A stretch of 64,000 nucleotides of DNA, taken from assembly GCF_003001675.1 (NCBI RefSeq), contig NZ_PVYW01000002.1:310001-374000 (forward strand). Direction: 5' to 3'. The stretch comes from Cohnella sp. SGD-V74 (GTDB taxonomy: Bacteria; Bacillota; Bacilli; Paenibacillales; Paenibacillaceae). A model generated the notes under the pieces. The model worked only from the letters and a program-made list of their open reading frames with translations. It was not told the DNA's origin and ran no database searches. Within the stretch, counting starts at the first letter, position 1. Each line of letters starts with the position of its first letter. This document shows positions 27,359 to 35,281 of this stretch, piece after piece. Made by a program: the position numbers and the translations under genes.

Positions 27359-28285
27359 TTATGAATACGTCACCGCCGGCTCCAGCCATGTCAGCGTCCC
27401 TTCGCTCGCGTTCAGATTAACGAACGCGCCGATCGGGACGGCCGCCTTGTACGTGCCGTGGCCGGATGCCAAATTCGTGACGAGCGGCTTGCCCAGCGGA
27501 ACGATAAACTCTTCTATGACGTCTTCGTAAGTTTTGCCGTATGCGTCCTGGCAGCCGGTGCACTCTCCCATGACGATGCCCCGGCAATCCCGGAATTTAC
27601 CTGCGAGCCGCAGCTGCTCCAAGTATCGAAACACCGTGTTCACCGGCTCGTGAACCTCCTCCAGCAGCAGGATTTTGCCCCGGGTATCGATCTCGTAAGG
27701 CGTTCCGAGCGTCCCCGTCAGAGAAGTCAAGTTGCCTCCGACGATCGGCCCGCTGACGTTGCCCGGCACTCTGGGAACAAGCGGCGCGCCCGGAGGATTG
27801 TTCAGCGGCCGCGGCACCCCGGTCGAGGACGTCGCCGTGAAAAACTGTTCGATATTGTAAGGCGGAGTATCCGGTCTGAAATCGATCAGCAGCAAGCTGT
27901 GCAGCGTCACGATGCCGGACAGCTGCGCCAGCGCGTTGAGCAGAACGGTAATGTCGCTGTAGCCGCTGACGATTTTCGGATGCCGCCGGATGAATCCGAA
28001 ATCCAGATAGGGCAGTATCCCTTCTACTCCCACGCCTCCGCGGGACGGCAAAATGAGCCGCACGTCCGGATCGGCGAACATGCTCATCAGATCCTCCGCT
28101 CTATCGCGGGCGGTTCCCGCCAGAAAGCCGTTCTCGTCGTAGACGTGCCGTCCGACGACGACGTTCAGGCCGAGCGTCCGCAGGTAGGCGATCCGGGCGT
28201 CGATCGTCGCCGGCGCGAGCGGACTGCCCAGCGTGACGATTCCGACCGTGTCCCCCCGCCGCAAAGCCAATGGTTTGATCGCCAT
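27359..28285 (-). CDS. S66 peptidase (LD-carboxypeptidase / MccF-like)
   Basis: 308 residues. The catalytic Ser110 lies in SGYSDIT, with LLLEEVHEP holding the Glu and SGHGTYKAAVPIG holding the His of the Ser-Glu-His triad. Family members trim the L-D bond of peptidoglycan tetrapeptides for recycling, or cleave microcin C-type nucleotide peptides (MccF). No signal peptide is present, so a cytoplasmic role is expected; sequence alone does not separate the two activities. It stands alone with its own terminator. Confidence 0.88.
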   Translation of the reverse strand: MAIKPLALRRGDTVGIVTLGSPLAPATIDARIAYLRTLGLNVVVGRHVYDENGFLAGTARDRAEDLMSMFADPDVRLILPSRGGVGVEGILPYLDFGFIRRHPKIVSGYSDITVLLNALAQLSGIVTLHSLLLIDFRPDTPPYNIEQFFTATSSTGVPRPLNNPPGAPLVPRVPGNVSGPIVGGNLTSLTGTLGTPYEIDTRGKILLLEEVHEPVNTVFRYLEQLRLAGKFRDCRGIVMGECTGCQDAYGKTYEDVIEEFIVPLGKPLVTNLASGHGTYKAAVPIGAFVNLNASEGTLTWLEPAVTYS

Positions 28286-28392
28286 CCCGTACGATCGCTC
28301 CCTCCCGTTTGTTTTCGCTAATGCTATATGTATGTGCTCCGGGGCCGGGATAGCCTAGCGAAATTCGCGATGCCGCGGCTCGTCCTATGGGT

Positions 28393-28398
28393 TATAAT
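28393..28398 (+). promoter_or_regulatory. -10 element upstream of the DUF4062 gene
   Basis: A perfect TATAAT lies 38 bases before the TTG start. No good -35 hexamer is visible 17 bases upstream. Confidence 0.4.
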
Positions 28399-28436
28399 GG
28401 AAGAAAGTCGGTTGCGACAGGGGGCGGGATAACGAA

Positions 28437-29585
28437 TTGGCCAAAGCGAAAATTTTCATCAGCTCGGTCAACGAGGACGGGCTGAAGCGGCTGCGCAAGG
28501 AGGCGTTCGACGAACTGCGGCAGCTCGGGCACGAACCGGTCATGTGGGAGGAAAATCTCGGCCCGTGGCCGGCCTACGCGGACCCGGTCTCCAAGTGTCT
28601 TGACGCGGTCGGGGAGGCCGACATCTTCCTGCTGTTCGTCGGCAGCCGCGGCGGCACTTACTACAAGGAAGCGCAGCGCACGGTGACTCATATGGAGTTC
28701 ATCCAGGCGTACGACAAGGGCAAGACGATTCTCGTGTTCGCGGACACGAGCGTCAAAGCCGCGTTCTTCGGCACGGTGCGGAAATGGATCGACGACTTTC
28801 TGGAGCAATACATGACCGAATCCGGAAGGCCTCCTTCGACCGACGAAGTGCTGGCCGCGCTTCGGCACCACCCGGGCGTTCCGTCGCACGTCGACCCTTA
28901 CGTCTGGTTTCTGCTTCACGATCTGTCCGTCCGCAACGTCTATATGGACGACCTCTCGCTCGGCGTCCGGATCGATTGGCCAACCTACTTCAGCGATCTG
29001 CTGCGGCGCGGGTCCATGCTGCTGCCGCTCAGGAACTCGATCATCGAGAACGGCCGCAGACTCGCGCAATCGGACGAAGCCTTCCGCCTGCTGCCCGAGC
29101 TGGCCTCGCTGCAGCCCAAGGCGGACGGACCCGATTACGAGGCGGTTCTGGGCGCGGTCGCAAGCCGAATGACGGGCGGGCGAATCGAGCACCGGTACGG
29201 CCCGTACGTATCGGAGACGGTCGGAACGTACGAGTCCTGCATCGGGGCGACGCTGTACGCGCGGGAAGGCGAAAAAATGCGATTCGTCGCAAAATGGGGA
29301 GACGTCGCGTGGAACCGCTCGTTCCGGCTGGACGACAAAGGCTCCTACGTGGCGCTGACTTACCAGATGAACAAGGACACCGTCCACTACACGCAGAGTA
29401 AATCAATGTTTTACGGCTGCTTCAAGCACGGCGAGCACGTTCTGACGCTGCATTGCCCCGCCGGCCCGGATTGGGACAACCGCAAATACGTCACTTATCA
29501 GGAAAGCGTCAATGATGCTATAATGAATAAAAACCCGTATCTCGTCTTCTTGGTCAAAATGGTTTTGGGAGGTTTGCTGGCATGA
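28437..29585 (+). CDS. DUF4062 domain protein with uncharacterised C-terminal half
   Basis: 382 residues from a TTG; no strong ribosome site is visible. The N-terminus (about 4-110, KIFISSVNEDGL, then ADIFLLFVGSRGGTYY and THMEFIQAYDKGKTILVF) has the DUF4062 pattern, a TIR-related fold found at the head of many STAND and antiviral proteins. The C-terminal half (about 210-375) is of no family I recognise; its alternating strands could be a GAF-like sensor. The stop overlaps the next small gene as ATGA. No NTPase module is present, so this is a stand-alone version. Function unknown; a defence or stress role is only inference. Confidence 0.75.
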   Translation: MAKAKIFISSVNEDGLKRLRKEAFDELRQLGHEPVMWEENLGPWPAYADPVSKCLDAVGEADIFLLFVGSRGGTYYKEAQRTVTHMEFIQAYDKGKTILVFADTSVKAAFFGTVRKWIDDFLEQYMTESGRPPSTDEVLAALRHHPGVPSHVDPYVWFLLHDLSVRNVYMDDLSLGVRIDWPTYFSDLLRRGSMLLPLRNSIIENGRRLAQSDEAFRLLPELASLQPKADGPDYEAVLGAVASRMTGGRIEHRYGPYVSETVGTYESCIGATLYAREGEKMRFVAKWGDVAWNRSFRLDDKGSYVALTYQMNKDTVHYTQSKSMFYGCFKHGEHVLTLHCPAGPDWDNRKYVTYQESVNDAIMNKNPYLVFLVKMVLGGLLA

Positions 29586-29767
29586 ACGTCTACGTATCCA
29601 AAAACGGCAAAGTCAGCCTGGCCGTCGGAGAACAGCCGAAAGACGCGCTCCTGTTCGCCCCTGCGAAGAAATCGTCGACGCAGCTCGTGCAAGAGGACCT
29701 GTCCGCGTGGAAAATAAGCAACTCCTTGATTCAGGAGCGGTTCGCCCAGGCGACGCAGAGACAATAA
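29582..29767 (+). CDS. Small protein coupled to the DUF4062 gene
   Basis: 61 residues beginning MNVYVSKNGKVSLAVGEQ. Its ATG overlaps the stop of the DUF4062 gene (ATGA), preceded by a GGAGG site in the end of that gene, and a strong terminator follows at 29785, so the two form a closed operon. It has no membrane segment, signal peptide or recognised domain. The start is beta-rich and the end helical and polar. It may be a partner or regulator of the larger protein; this is inferred from coupling only. Confidence 0.65.
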   Translation: MNVYVSKNGKVSLAVGEQPKDALLFAPAKKSSTQLVQEDLSAWKISNSLIQERFAQATQRQ

Positions 29768-29784
29768 TTAAACCATTCTGAACG

Positions 29785-29823
29785 ACTGCCCGCAGGCCTC
29801 GCATGCCTGTCGGGCAGTTTTTT
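29785..29823 (+). terminator. Terminator of the DUF4062 operon
   Basis: A 13-bp stem, ACTGCCCGCAGGC with GCCTGTCGGGCAGT, is followed by TTTTTT. It rules out starting the next gene at 29803. Confidence 0.9.
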
Positions 29824-29841
29824 AACGGAGGTATGACGACC

Positions 29842-30708
29842 ATGACCCGTTCTATTCACCCCGATACCGCGCTTGGCCGGCTGCAGCTTAGAGTCAGCGA
29901 TCTCGATCGCTCCATCCGCTTCTACACGGAGGTCGTCGGCTTTCGTCTGCTCGGCCGCGCCGGGAACATCGCTTCGCTGACAGTCGACGGCCGCGCCGAA
30001 TTTCTCGTTCTGGAACAGATTCCGAACGCCGTCGTCACGCCGGAGAGGTCGGCGGCCGGCCTGTACCACTTCGCGATTCTCGTGCCGACCCGTGAACAGC
30101 TCGGACTGTCGCTCCGCCGGTTGGTCGAATCCGGCATCCCGATCGGACAGGGCGATCATCTGGTCAGCGAAGCGCTGTACATCTCCGATCCCGACAACAA
30201 CGGCATCGAAATCTACTGCGACCGTCCCCGCTCCGAGTGGCGGAAGGACGCCGACGGCAACTACGTGATAGCTACCGATCCGGTCGACATCCGCGGGTTG
30301 CTGGAGCTCGCGGGCGACAAGCCGTGGAACGGGCTTCCGGAGGGCACAACGCTGGGCCACATCCATCTGCACGTGAGCGATCTCGCCGCATCGCGCGCTT
30401 TCTATTGCGACGTCATCGGCTTCGACGTCGTCGCCGATCTCGCCCGGACGATGCGCGCCTGCTTTATCTCTGCCGGCGGCTATCACCACCATATCGGCAT
30501 CAACGTATGGGCCGGCGTCGGCGCGCCCCTGGCTGCCGCCCACGCAACCGGCCTGTCCTACTACACGATTGTCGTTCCCGACGCGGCCGAGCTGGAGCGC
30601 ATCGCCGCCGACCTGGAACGCGCCGGCTTCCAAGCGGAGCGGAAAGACGGCTTCGTGCGTACACAGGACCCTTCCGGCATCGAGGTTCGCTTGACTGTAG
30701 GCGGTTGA
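29842..30708 (+). CDS. VOC family protein, catechol 2,3-dioxygenase-like (CatE type)
   Basis: 288 residues with two tandem vicinal-oxygen-chelate domains (about 8-130 and 160-285). The second has LGHIHLHVSDLAASRAFYCDVIGFD; His and Glu ligands for a metal are present (HIHLHV, GIEVRL). The pattern matches Bacillus CatE, a ring-cleaving dioxygenase, but VOC folds also cover glyoxalases and resistance proteins. The ATG at 29842 lies 9 bases after GGAGGT; the ATG at 29833 abuts that site. Confidence 0.85.
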   Translation: MTRSIHPDTALGRLQLRVSDLDRSIRFYTEVVGFRLLGRAGNIASLTVDGRAEFLVLEQIPNAVVTPERSAAGLYHFAILVPTREQLGLSLRRLVESGIPIGQGDHLVSEALYISDPDNNGIEIYCDRPRSEWRKDADGNYVIATDPVDIRGLLELAGDKPWNGLPEGTTLGHIHLHVSDLAASRAFYCDVIGFDVVADLARTMRACFISAGGYHHHIGINVWAGVGAPLAAAHATGLSYYTIVVPDAAELERIAADLERAGFQAERKDGFVRTQDPSGIEVRLTVGG

Positions 30709-30731
30709 CGATGATCGATGGAGGCTGGCGA

Positions 30732-30774
30732 CATAAAAGAAGACGGACATCCGGAATTGCCGGAATATCCGTCC
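30732..30774 (-). terminator. Terminator after the secreted repeat-protein gene
   Basis: GACGGATATTCCGG pairs with CCGGATGTCCGTC on the minus strand, followed by TTCTTTT. Confidence 0.7.
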
Positions 30775-30781
30775 TCCCGTC

Positions 30782-31555
30782 TTATTCCGCCGAGCTGTCG
30801 GCAGCCGCGTTCGGCTTGGCCGGTTTCCCGGCGCCGTGTCCCCGCTCGCCGCCGCCGTGCCGGAAGCCGCCTTCAACGATCCGCTCCGCTCTCTCGCCCG
30901 CTTCCGCCAGCTTCTTGTCCGCCTGCTCCTGCGTGATCTCGCCGGCTTGCAGCGCTTCGGCAACGCTCTTCTCAATCGCCGCCTTCTGCGCGTCGACGAG
31001 CTTCTGGACGTCCACGCCCTTGTCTGCGGCAACGTCCGCGATCGTCTTGCCCTCCTTAAGCTGCGCCTTCAATTCGTCCGCGGTCAGCCCCAATGCTCCC
31101 GCGATTGCGGTCAAATCCGCCGATGCGATCCGATCGGCGCCTTTGCCCGAATGGTGCCCGCCAGTCCGCGGCTGAGCGTCGATCAAGGCGTCCAGCCCGT
31201 CCGCGAACTTCTGCTTCCGCTCCTCCAGCTTCTTGTCGTGCGCCTCGGTCAATGCGGCTTTCAAGCTCTCCCTGCTCACTCCTTGCTCTTCCGCGATCTG
31301 CGCCAGCGTCGAACCTGCTTTTAATTTCTCCCGGTAAGTCTCCTTGTCCAGCTTGAGCAGCTCCAGCACTTCCTCGCCAACCTCGCCTTTCCCGAACAAC
31401 TCCGCTCCGAAGCCTCTGTGGCTCTCTTCTATAGGCGCTGCCTTTGCCCCTCCAGACGCGGACGTATCGCCCGATACCGTCGCCGCATAAGCGGAGAACG
31501 GGATCATGACCGCCAGAGCGGCCGTGATGCCAAACGTCTTTACCGATTTTCTCAT
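30782..31555 (-). CDS. Secreted protein with two helical repeats
   Basis: 257 residues from the ATG at 31555, which follows AGGAGG. It has a signal peptide (about 1-25, ending AYAA). Two similar helical repeats occur around 68-115 (LLKLDKETYREKLKAGSTLAQIAEEQGVS) and 155-200 (LGLTADELKAQLKEGKTIADVAADKGVD). Such repeats recur in secreted proteins of this group, but no function is known to me. The C-terminus is rich in Gly and His (GGFRHGGGERGHG), which could bind metal. It is divergent from an ABC transporter, with 11-bp repeats between them. Confidence 0.75.
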   Translation of the reverse strand: MRKSVKTFGITAALAVMIPFSAYAATVSGDTSASGGAKAAPIEESHRGFGAELFGKGEVGEEVLELLKLDKETYREKLKAGSTLAQIAEEQGVSRESLKAALTEAHDKKLEERKQKFADGLDALIDAQPRTGGHHSGKGADRIASADLTAIAGALGLTADELKAQLKEGKTIADVAADKGVDVQKLVDAQKAAIEKSVAEALQAGEITQEQADKKLAEAGERAERIVEGGFRHGGGERGHGAGKPAKPNAAADSSAE

Positions 31556-31632
31556 CTGTGGTCCTCCTTGACAGGAAATTTGGTCTTGCCACGTCCAGTA
31601 TTGCCGCCAATCCTGAGCGAGGGCTGAAACCA

Positions 31633-31650
31633 ACCTTAGGGGAACCTTAG
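31633..31650. promoter_or_regulatory. 11-bp direct repeat typical of OmpR/PhoB-family sites
   Basis: ACCTTAG at 31633-31639 and 31644-31650, an exact 11-base period, with further CTTAAG/TTAAGA elements around 31690-31727. They lie in the 332-bp divergent region between the secreted protein and the ABC transporter. No OmpR-type regulator is in the window. Confidence 0.45.
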
Positions 31651-31887
31651 CAGGGGCTGAAAGTTCGTTGAACGGCCGTCAGCCAATCTTAAGATTTTCT
31701 TTAGGTGTTGTTACCGAATCATTAAGATTACGTCTATACAATCATGTATATAGGTTGCAACGACTATATAAGCGAAATCACAGATACGTCGAAGAACGGA
31801 CCCGCTGAAACGGAGAAAGGGAATGCAATAGCTTCCTGTTCACGGGTCCAGCCTATATAGACAGAGATAGGAGCGGAGGAACAACGC

Positions 31888-32604
31888 ATGATAGAAATGA
31901 TCCAAGTCAGCCACCGGTTCGTCATCGGCAAGAAGGGCCGGGAACGGGTCGTGCCCGTGCTGCACGATATCGACTTGCACGTCGAAAAAGGAGAAATCGT
32001 CGCGATCGTCGGACGAAGCGGCTCCGGTAAATCCACGCTGCTGAACTTAATGTCCGGCTACATTCACCCGACGTCGGGGACGATCCGCGTGGCGGGGCAG
32101 GCCGTGACCGGACTGAGCGAAGGGGACTGGGCCGACTTCCGGCTTGCCCATCTGGGCTTCATGTTCCAGAGCTTCCAACTCATCCCGAGCATGACCGCGT
32201 TCGAAAACGCCGAGCTGCCGCTCGTGCTTAAGGGAATCGACGTCGCGGAACGCAAAAAACGAGTCATGGCGCTGCTTCATCAGGTCGGCGTCGCCGAATA
32301 TGCCGGCCATTATCCCGGAGAGCTGTCGGGCGGCCAGCAGCAGCGTGTGTCCGTCGCCAGAGCGCTCATGCTTAATCCGCCGATCGTGCTCGCGGACGAG
32401 CCTACCGGAAGCCTCGACAGCGACAACGAGCGGCAGCTGCTCGCTCTCATCCGGGAGCTTAACCGGGAGCTCGGCATTACCTTCGTTCTCATCACTCACG
32501 ACGAACAGGTCGCCGCCACGGCCCATCGCACCATCGCGCTGAAGGACGGCTACTTGTTGAACGCTCCGCGGAAGGGAGAAGCCCATTCTTATGAAATTCA
32601 ATGA
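31888..32604 (+). CDS. ABC transporter ATP-binding protein (MacB/LolD-like)
   Basis: 238 residues. Walker A GRSGSGKST, signature LSGGQQQR and Walker B PPIVLADEPTGSLD are all present; the LADEPTGSLD form and the SMTAFENAELPLVLKG stretch are typical of ATPases that pair with FtsX-type permeases. GGAGCGGAGGA precedes the ATG. It overlaps the permease gene by 14 bases. Such pairs export peptides or drugs, or transmit force to wall hydrolases, rather than importing. Confidence 0.93.
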   Translation: MIEMIQVSHRFVIGKKGRERVVPVLHDIDLHVEKGEIVAIVGRSGSGKSTLLNLMSGYIHPTSGTIRVAGQAVTGLSEGDWADFRLAHLGFMFQSFQLIPSMTAFENAELPLVLKGIDVAERKKRVMALLHQVGVAEYAGHYPGELSGGQQQRVSVARALMLNPPIVLADEPTGSLDSDNERQLLALIRELNRELGITFVLITHDEQVAATAHRTIALKDGYLLNAPRKGEAHSYEIQ

Positions 32605-33925
32605 TCAAGTCCGGTTCGTCCGGCAAAATATGAAGAAAAACAAAACGCGCCTGTTCATGACCGTGCTCGCGACGGCGATGGGCTGCGCCTTCCTGATCGT
32701 GCTCGCTTCGGTCGGATTCGGCTTGCAGAAGAGCATCGTCGACAAGGTCGTCGGAGACCGGCTCGTCACCGCCATCGACGTCTACGGCATCGCTTCGGAA
32801 GACGGCGTGGACCGCCAGATCGACGAGAAGGGCATCGCGTACTTGCGCTCCGTCGATCGCGTCAAGGCGGTCACGTACCGGAATAACGTCCGGCAGACGA
32901 TTCGTTCTACTGTCGACGGAGCTGCCGTAATGCCCGGGAAAGTCATCAACGTCGATTTCGAAGCCGAGACCGCGGCGGGCTTCGGACTCAGCGCGGGACG
33001 GCTTCCGCAAGCGGATGACGAAGTCGTCATCGGGTATTATTCGCGAATTCCCGCTGAAGGCTTCAAGCCGGGCGACGAGCCTCCCTCCGCCGGGGAGTGG
33101 CTCGGCAAGACGATGAGCATGGAAGCTTCCCAGTTCGAGACGGACGGAACCGAGCGGAAGAAGTCGTTCTCCGTCAAGATCGTCGGCATTGCCGCCAAGC
33201 CTTCGAGGGAATGGCAGATCGATAATTCGGTTTACATCGGCAACGCGGCGATGGGGAATATCGAGAGCTTCACCGGCACGCAATGGGGTGAGCAGCGCAT
33301 CGCACCGGACAAGGAAAACCCCGAAGGCTACGAGCCGCCGGGGCTGCAAGATCCGCGCCAGTATAGCGAGATCCAGGTCATTGCGGACGGCGCCCGACAT
33401 GTGAAGGCAATCGCGGAGCAAATTCGCGAGCAAGGCTACTTCGTCCACTCCGTCGCGGACGAGCTCGATCAGATCAATCTCGTGTTCCTCATCATGAAGA
33501 TCGGTCTCGTATTTGTCGGCACGATCGCCGTGCTGATCGCCTCCATCGGCATCTACAACACGATGACGATGGCCGTCACCGAACGCGCGCAGGATATCGG
33601 CATTATGAAGGCGATCGGCGCCCATCCATCGGCCATCCGGCGAATCTTCCTGCTGGAGAGCGCCCTGATCGGCTTGCTCGGGGCGATCATCGGCACGGCC
33701 GTCGCGTACGTCGTCTCGATGGCCGTGAACGCCGGTCTTCCGCTCATTATCGAAGGCTTCATGGACGAGAAGGTGCCGCAAGATTTCCGCTTCTCCTTCA
33801 TTCCGGGTTATCTAGCCGCGCTGTCGAGCCTGATCTCGCTTGCCGTCGCCCTGCTGTCCGGCTCCCGTCCGGCTCGCAGAGCTACGCGGATCGACGTGCT
33901 GCGGGCGCTCAGAAGGGATCTGTGA
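32591..33925 (+). CDS. FtsX/MacB-type ABC transporter permease
   Basis: 444 residues with four membrane segments: one near residue 20-40, a large extracytoplasmic MacB-like domain (about 45-290), then three near the C-terminus (about 300-425) separated by the cytoplasmic coupling loop AQDIGIMKAIGAHPSAIRRIF. It works with the ATPase encoded just upstream. The substrate is unknown; the divergent secreted protein and the OmpR-type repeats hint at envelope stress. The small membrane protein downstream starts 10 bases later. Confidence 0.92.
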   Translation: MKFNDQVRFVRQNMKKNKTRLFMTVLATAMGCAFLIVLASVGFGLQKSIVDKVVGDRLVTAIDVYGIASEDGVDRQIDEKGIAYLRSVDRVKAVTYRNNVRQTIRSTVDGAAVMPGKVINVDFEAETAAGFGLSAGRLPQADDEVVIGYYSRIPAEGFKPGDEPPSAGEWLGKTMSMEASQFETDGTERKKSFSVKIVGIAAKPSREWQIDNSVYIGNAAMGNIESFTGTQWGEQRIAPDKENPEGYEPPGLQDPRQYSEIQVIADGARHVKAIAEQIREQGYFVHSVADELDQINLVFLIMKIGLVFVGTIAVLIASIGIYNTMTMAVTERAQDIGIMKAIGAHPSAIRRIFLLESALIGLLGAIIGTAVAYVVSMAVNAGLPLIIEGFMDEKVPQDFRFSFIPGYLAALSSLISLAVALLSGSRPARRATRIDVLRALRRDL

Positions 33926-33934
33926 CGAACCGCC

Positions 33935-34336
33935 ATGAAACTGCTTAGACGCCTGATGCTCGTCTATCTGTCGATCGGAGCCCTGCTCGTCCTGTTCATT
34001 CTATGGGGAATCAAATGGATGGAACCTTTCGGACCGCTGAGAATCACGGTCGTGAACGAGACAAGCGCCGATCTTGTCGCAGTCGAAACCCGCGCCGTCT
34101 CCAGCTCCGGCAGCTCGAAGCACTTCTACCGGCAGCGCATCGAAGCCGGGCAGAGCGCCAGGATCAGGCCCGAGCTCAGCCTGACCGGGGAAGGCGGCGT
34201 CTACCAGAAGTTCGTCTTCGACGGCGGCGAACCGAAGGAAGCCACCGTCTGCGGGTATACGGAGAGCCTATCCGGCACGGCCAAGGTTACGCTTCGGGCG
34301 GACGGCCGGATAGAAGTGGAGCAGAGCTGCAGTTAG
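33935..34336 (+). CDS. Membrane-anchored hypothetical protein
   Basis: 133 residues. One N-terminal membrane segment (about 7-27) is followed by an extracytoplasmic beta-rich domain (ITVVNETSADLVAVETRA onward) ending with a pair of cysteines in total (VCGY and EQSC) that could form a disulfide. It follows the FtsX-type permease by 10 bases and is probably in the same operon. No family is recognised. Its stop overlaps the convergent lipoprotein gene by 4 bases. Confidence 0.75.
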   Translation: MKLLRRLMLVYLSIGALLVLFILWGIKWMEPFGPLRITVVNETSADLVAVETRAVSSSGSSKHFYRQRIEAGQSARIRPELSLTGEGGVYQKFVFDGGEPKEATVCGYTESLSGTAKVTLRADGRIEVEQSCS

Positions 34337-34965
34337 CTCTGCTCCTTCTTGATCGTCACGTCCGCCTCGGCCTCCAACTGTCCGGGAGCGAGAAGCTGTC
34401 CTCCCGGCAGATCTGCTGCAGCGTGAATGATCAGCCGCACCGTGTAGTCTCCGTCCGGAACCGGCGCTCCGGAGTTGTCCGCAAGGCTCCACTCTTCCTC
34501 GAACTCGAGCGCTTCGTCCCGCTTCAGCTTCTTCTCGATCAGCGCTTGCGTAAAGCTTTTATCGAGCGACCATCTGTACACCTCGTCATGCCGCCCGTCG
34601 TACACGGCGAAGTCGTATTGCATGCCGGAGCCGAACGTCAGCTCAAGCTCGCGCCCGGATACGTTCTTCACCGAGAAAGCGAGCTTGACGCTCTCTGTCC
34701 CCGCCTTCGCTTCCAGCTTCGTATGCAACAGATCCTTGACGTACGTCGGACGCTTCTTGGCGGTCGGCGGCAGCGCCCTCTCTCCCTGCTTGCCGATCCG
34801 CTCCCCCTCGGAGGCCTCCACGGCGCGGCTTAGGGAAGCTTCCGCCTCAATCGCCGGAGCGGCTTCCCCGCCGACGACCGGTTCGTCGGCCTTCTTCACG
34901 ACGCAGCTTCCGATAAGCAGCAGCGCGGCGAAGGAGACCGCCAGCCAAGCCATTCTTGTTTTCAT
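34333..34965 (-). CDS. Lipoprotein with BsuPI-type proteinase-inhibitor domain
   Basis: 210 residues. A signal peptide ends in the lipobox LIGSC (Cys21), so the protein is membrane-anchored outside the cell. A charged linker leads to a beta-sandwich (about 85-205) with KLAFSVKNVSG, MQYDFAVYDG and EEEWSL, the pattern of the BsuPI domain named after an intracellular proteinase inhibitor of Bacillus. The actual role of exported BsuPI proteins is poorly known. It is convergent with the small membrane protein gene. Confidence 0.8.
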   Translation of the reverse strand: MKTRMAWLAVSFAALLLIGSCVVKKADEPVVGGEAAPAIEAEASLSRAVEASEGERIGKQGERALPPTAKKRPTYVKDLLHTKLEAKAGTESVKLAFSVKNVSGRELELTFGSGMQYDFAVYDGRHDEVYRWSLDKSFTQALIEKKLKRDEALEFEEEWSLADNSGAPVPDGDYTVRLIIHAAADLPGGQLLAPGQLEAEADVTIKKEQS

Positions 34966-35231
34966 CTCGGATCACCTCTATTCTGTACGGAAAAACTTTC
35001 CTGTATTGTAGTGACGTTAGCAGTGCTCTCTATGTTGCACATTAGCCGCTCCCACAATCCCCCTGATCCGTTTTCGACATATTCTATGCCAACGCCGATC
35101 GGCCGTCTACGGCTCCCGGACAAGTCCATCTCATAGTGTCATAAATCCTGATTATGTATAACGCCGGACCCAGTTCTTGAGGTAGCCCGTGGTACGAGCA
35201 TATTGGGCGAGCCTGTGGGGCATTAGATTAC
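34966..35231. other. Intergenic region with no recognisable gene
   Basis: About 266 bases between the BsuPI lipoprotein start and the terminator of the MFS gene. A TACAAT at about 35014-35019 (minus strand) could be a -10 element for the lipoprotein; nothing else stands out. Confidence 0.4.
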
Positions 35232-35259
35232 AAAAACCGCCCCCGCGATGCGGAGACGG
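35232..35259 (-). terminator. Terminator of the Fsr-like MFS gene
   Basis: CCGTCTCCGC and GCGGGGGCGG (with G-T pairs) around ATC, followed by TTTTT on the minus strand. Confidence 0.75.
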
Positions 35260-35281
35260 CTTCTCTTCCAGGAGTAACGGT

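Noticed and set aside
29803-29841. Earlier start for the VOC protein
   Set aside because: It falls inside the terminator hairpin of the preceding operon; the ATG at 29842 has a proper ribosome site.
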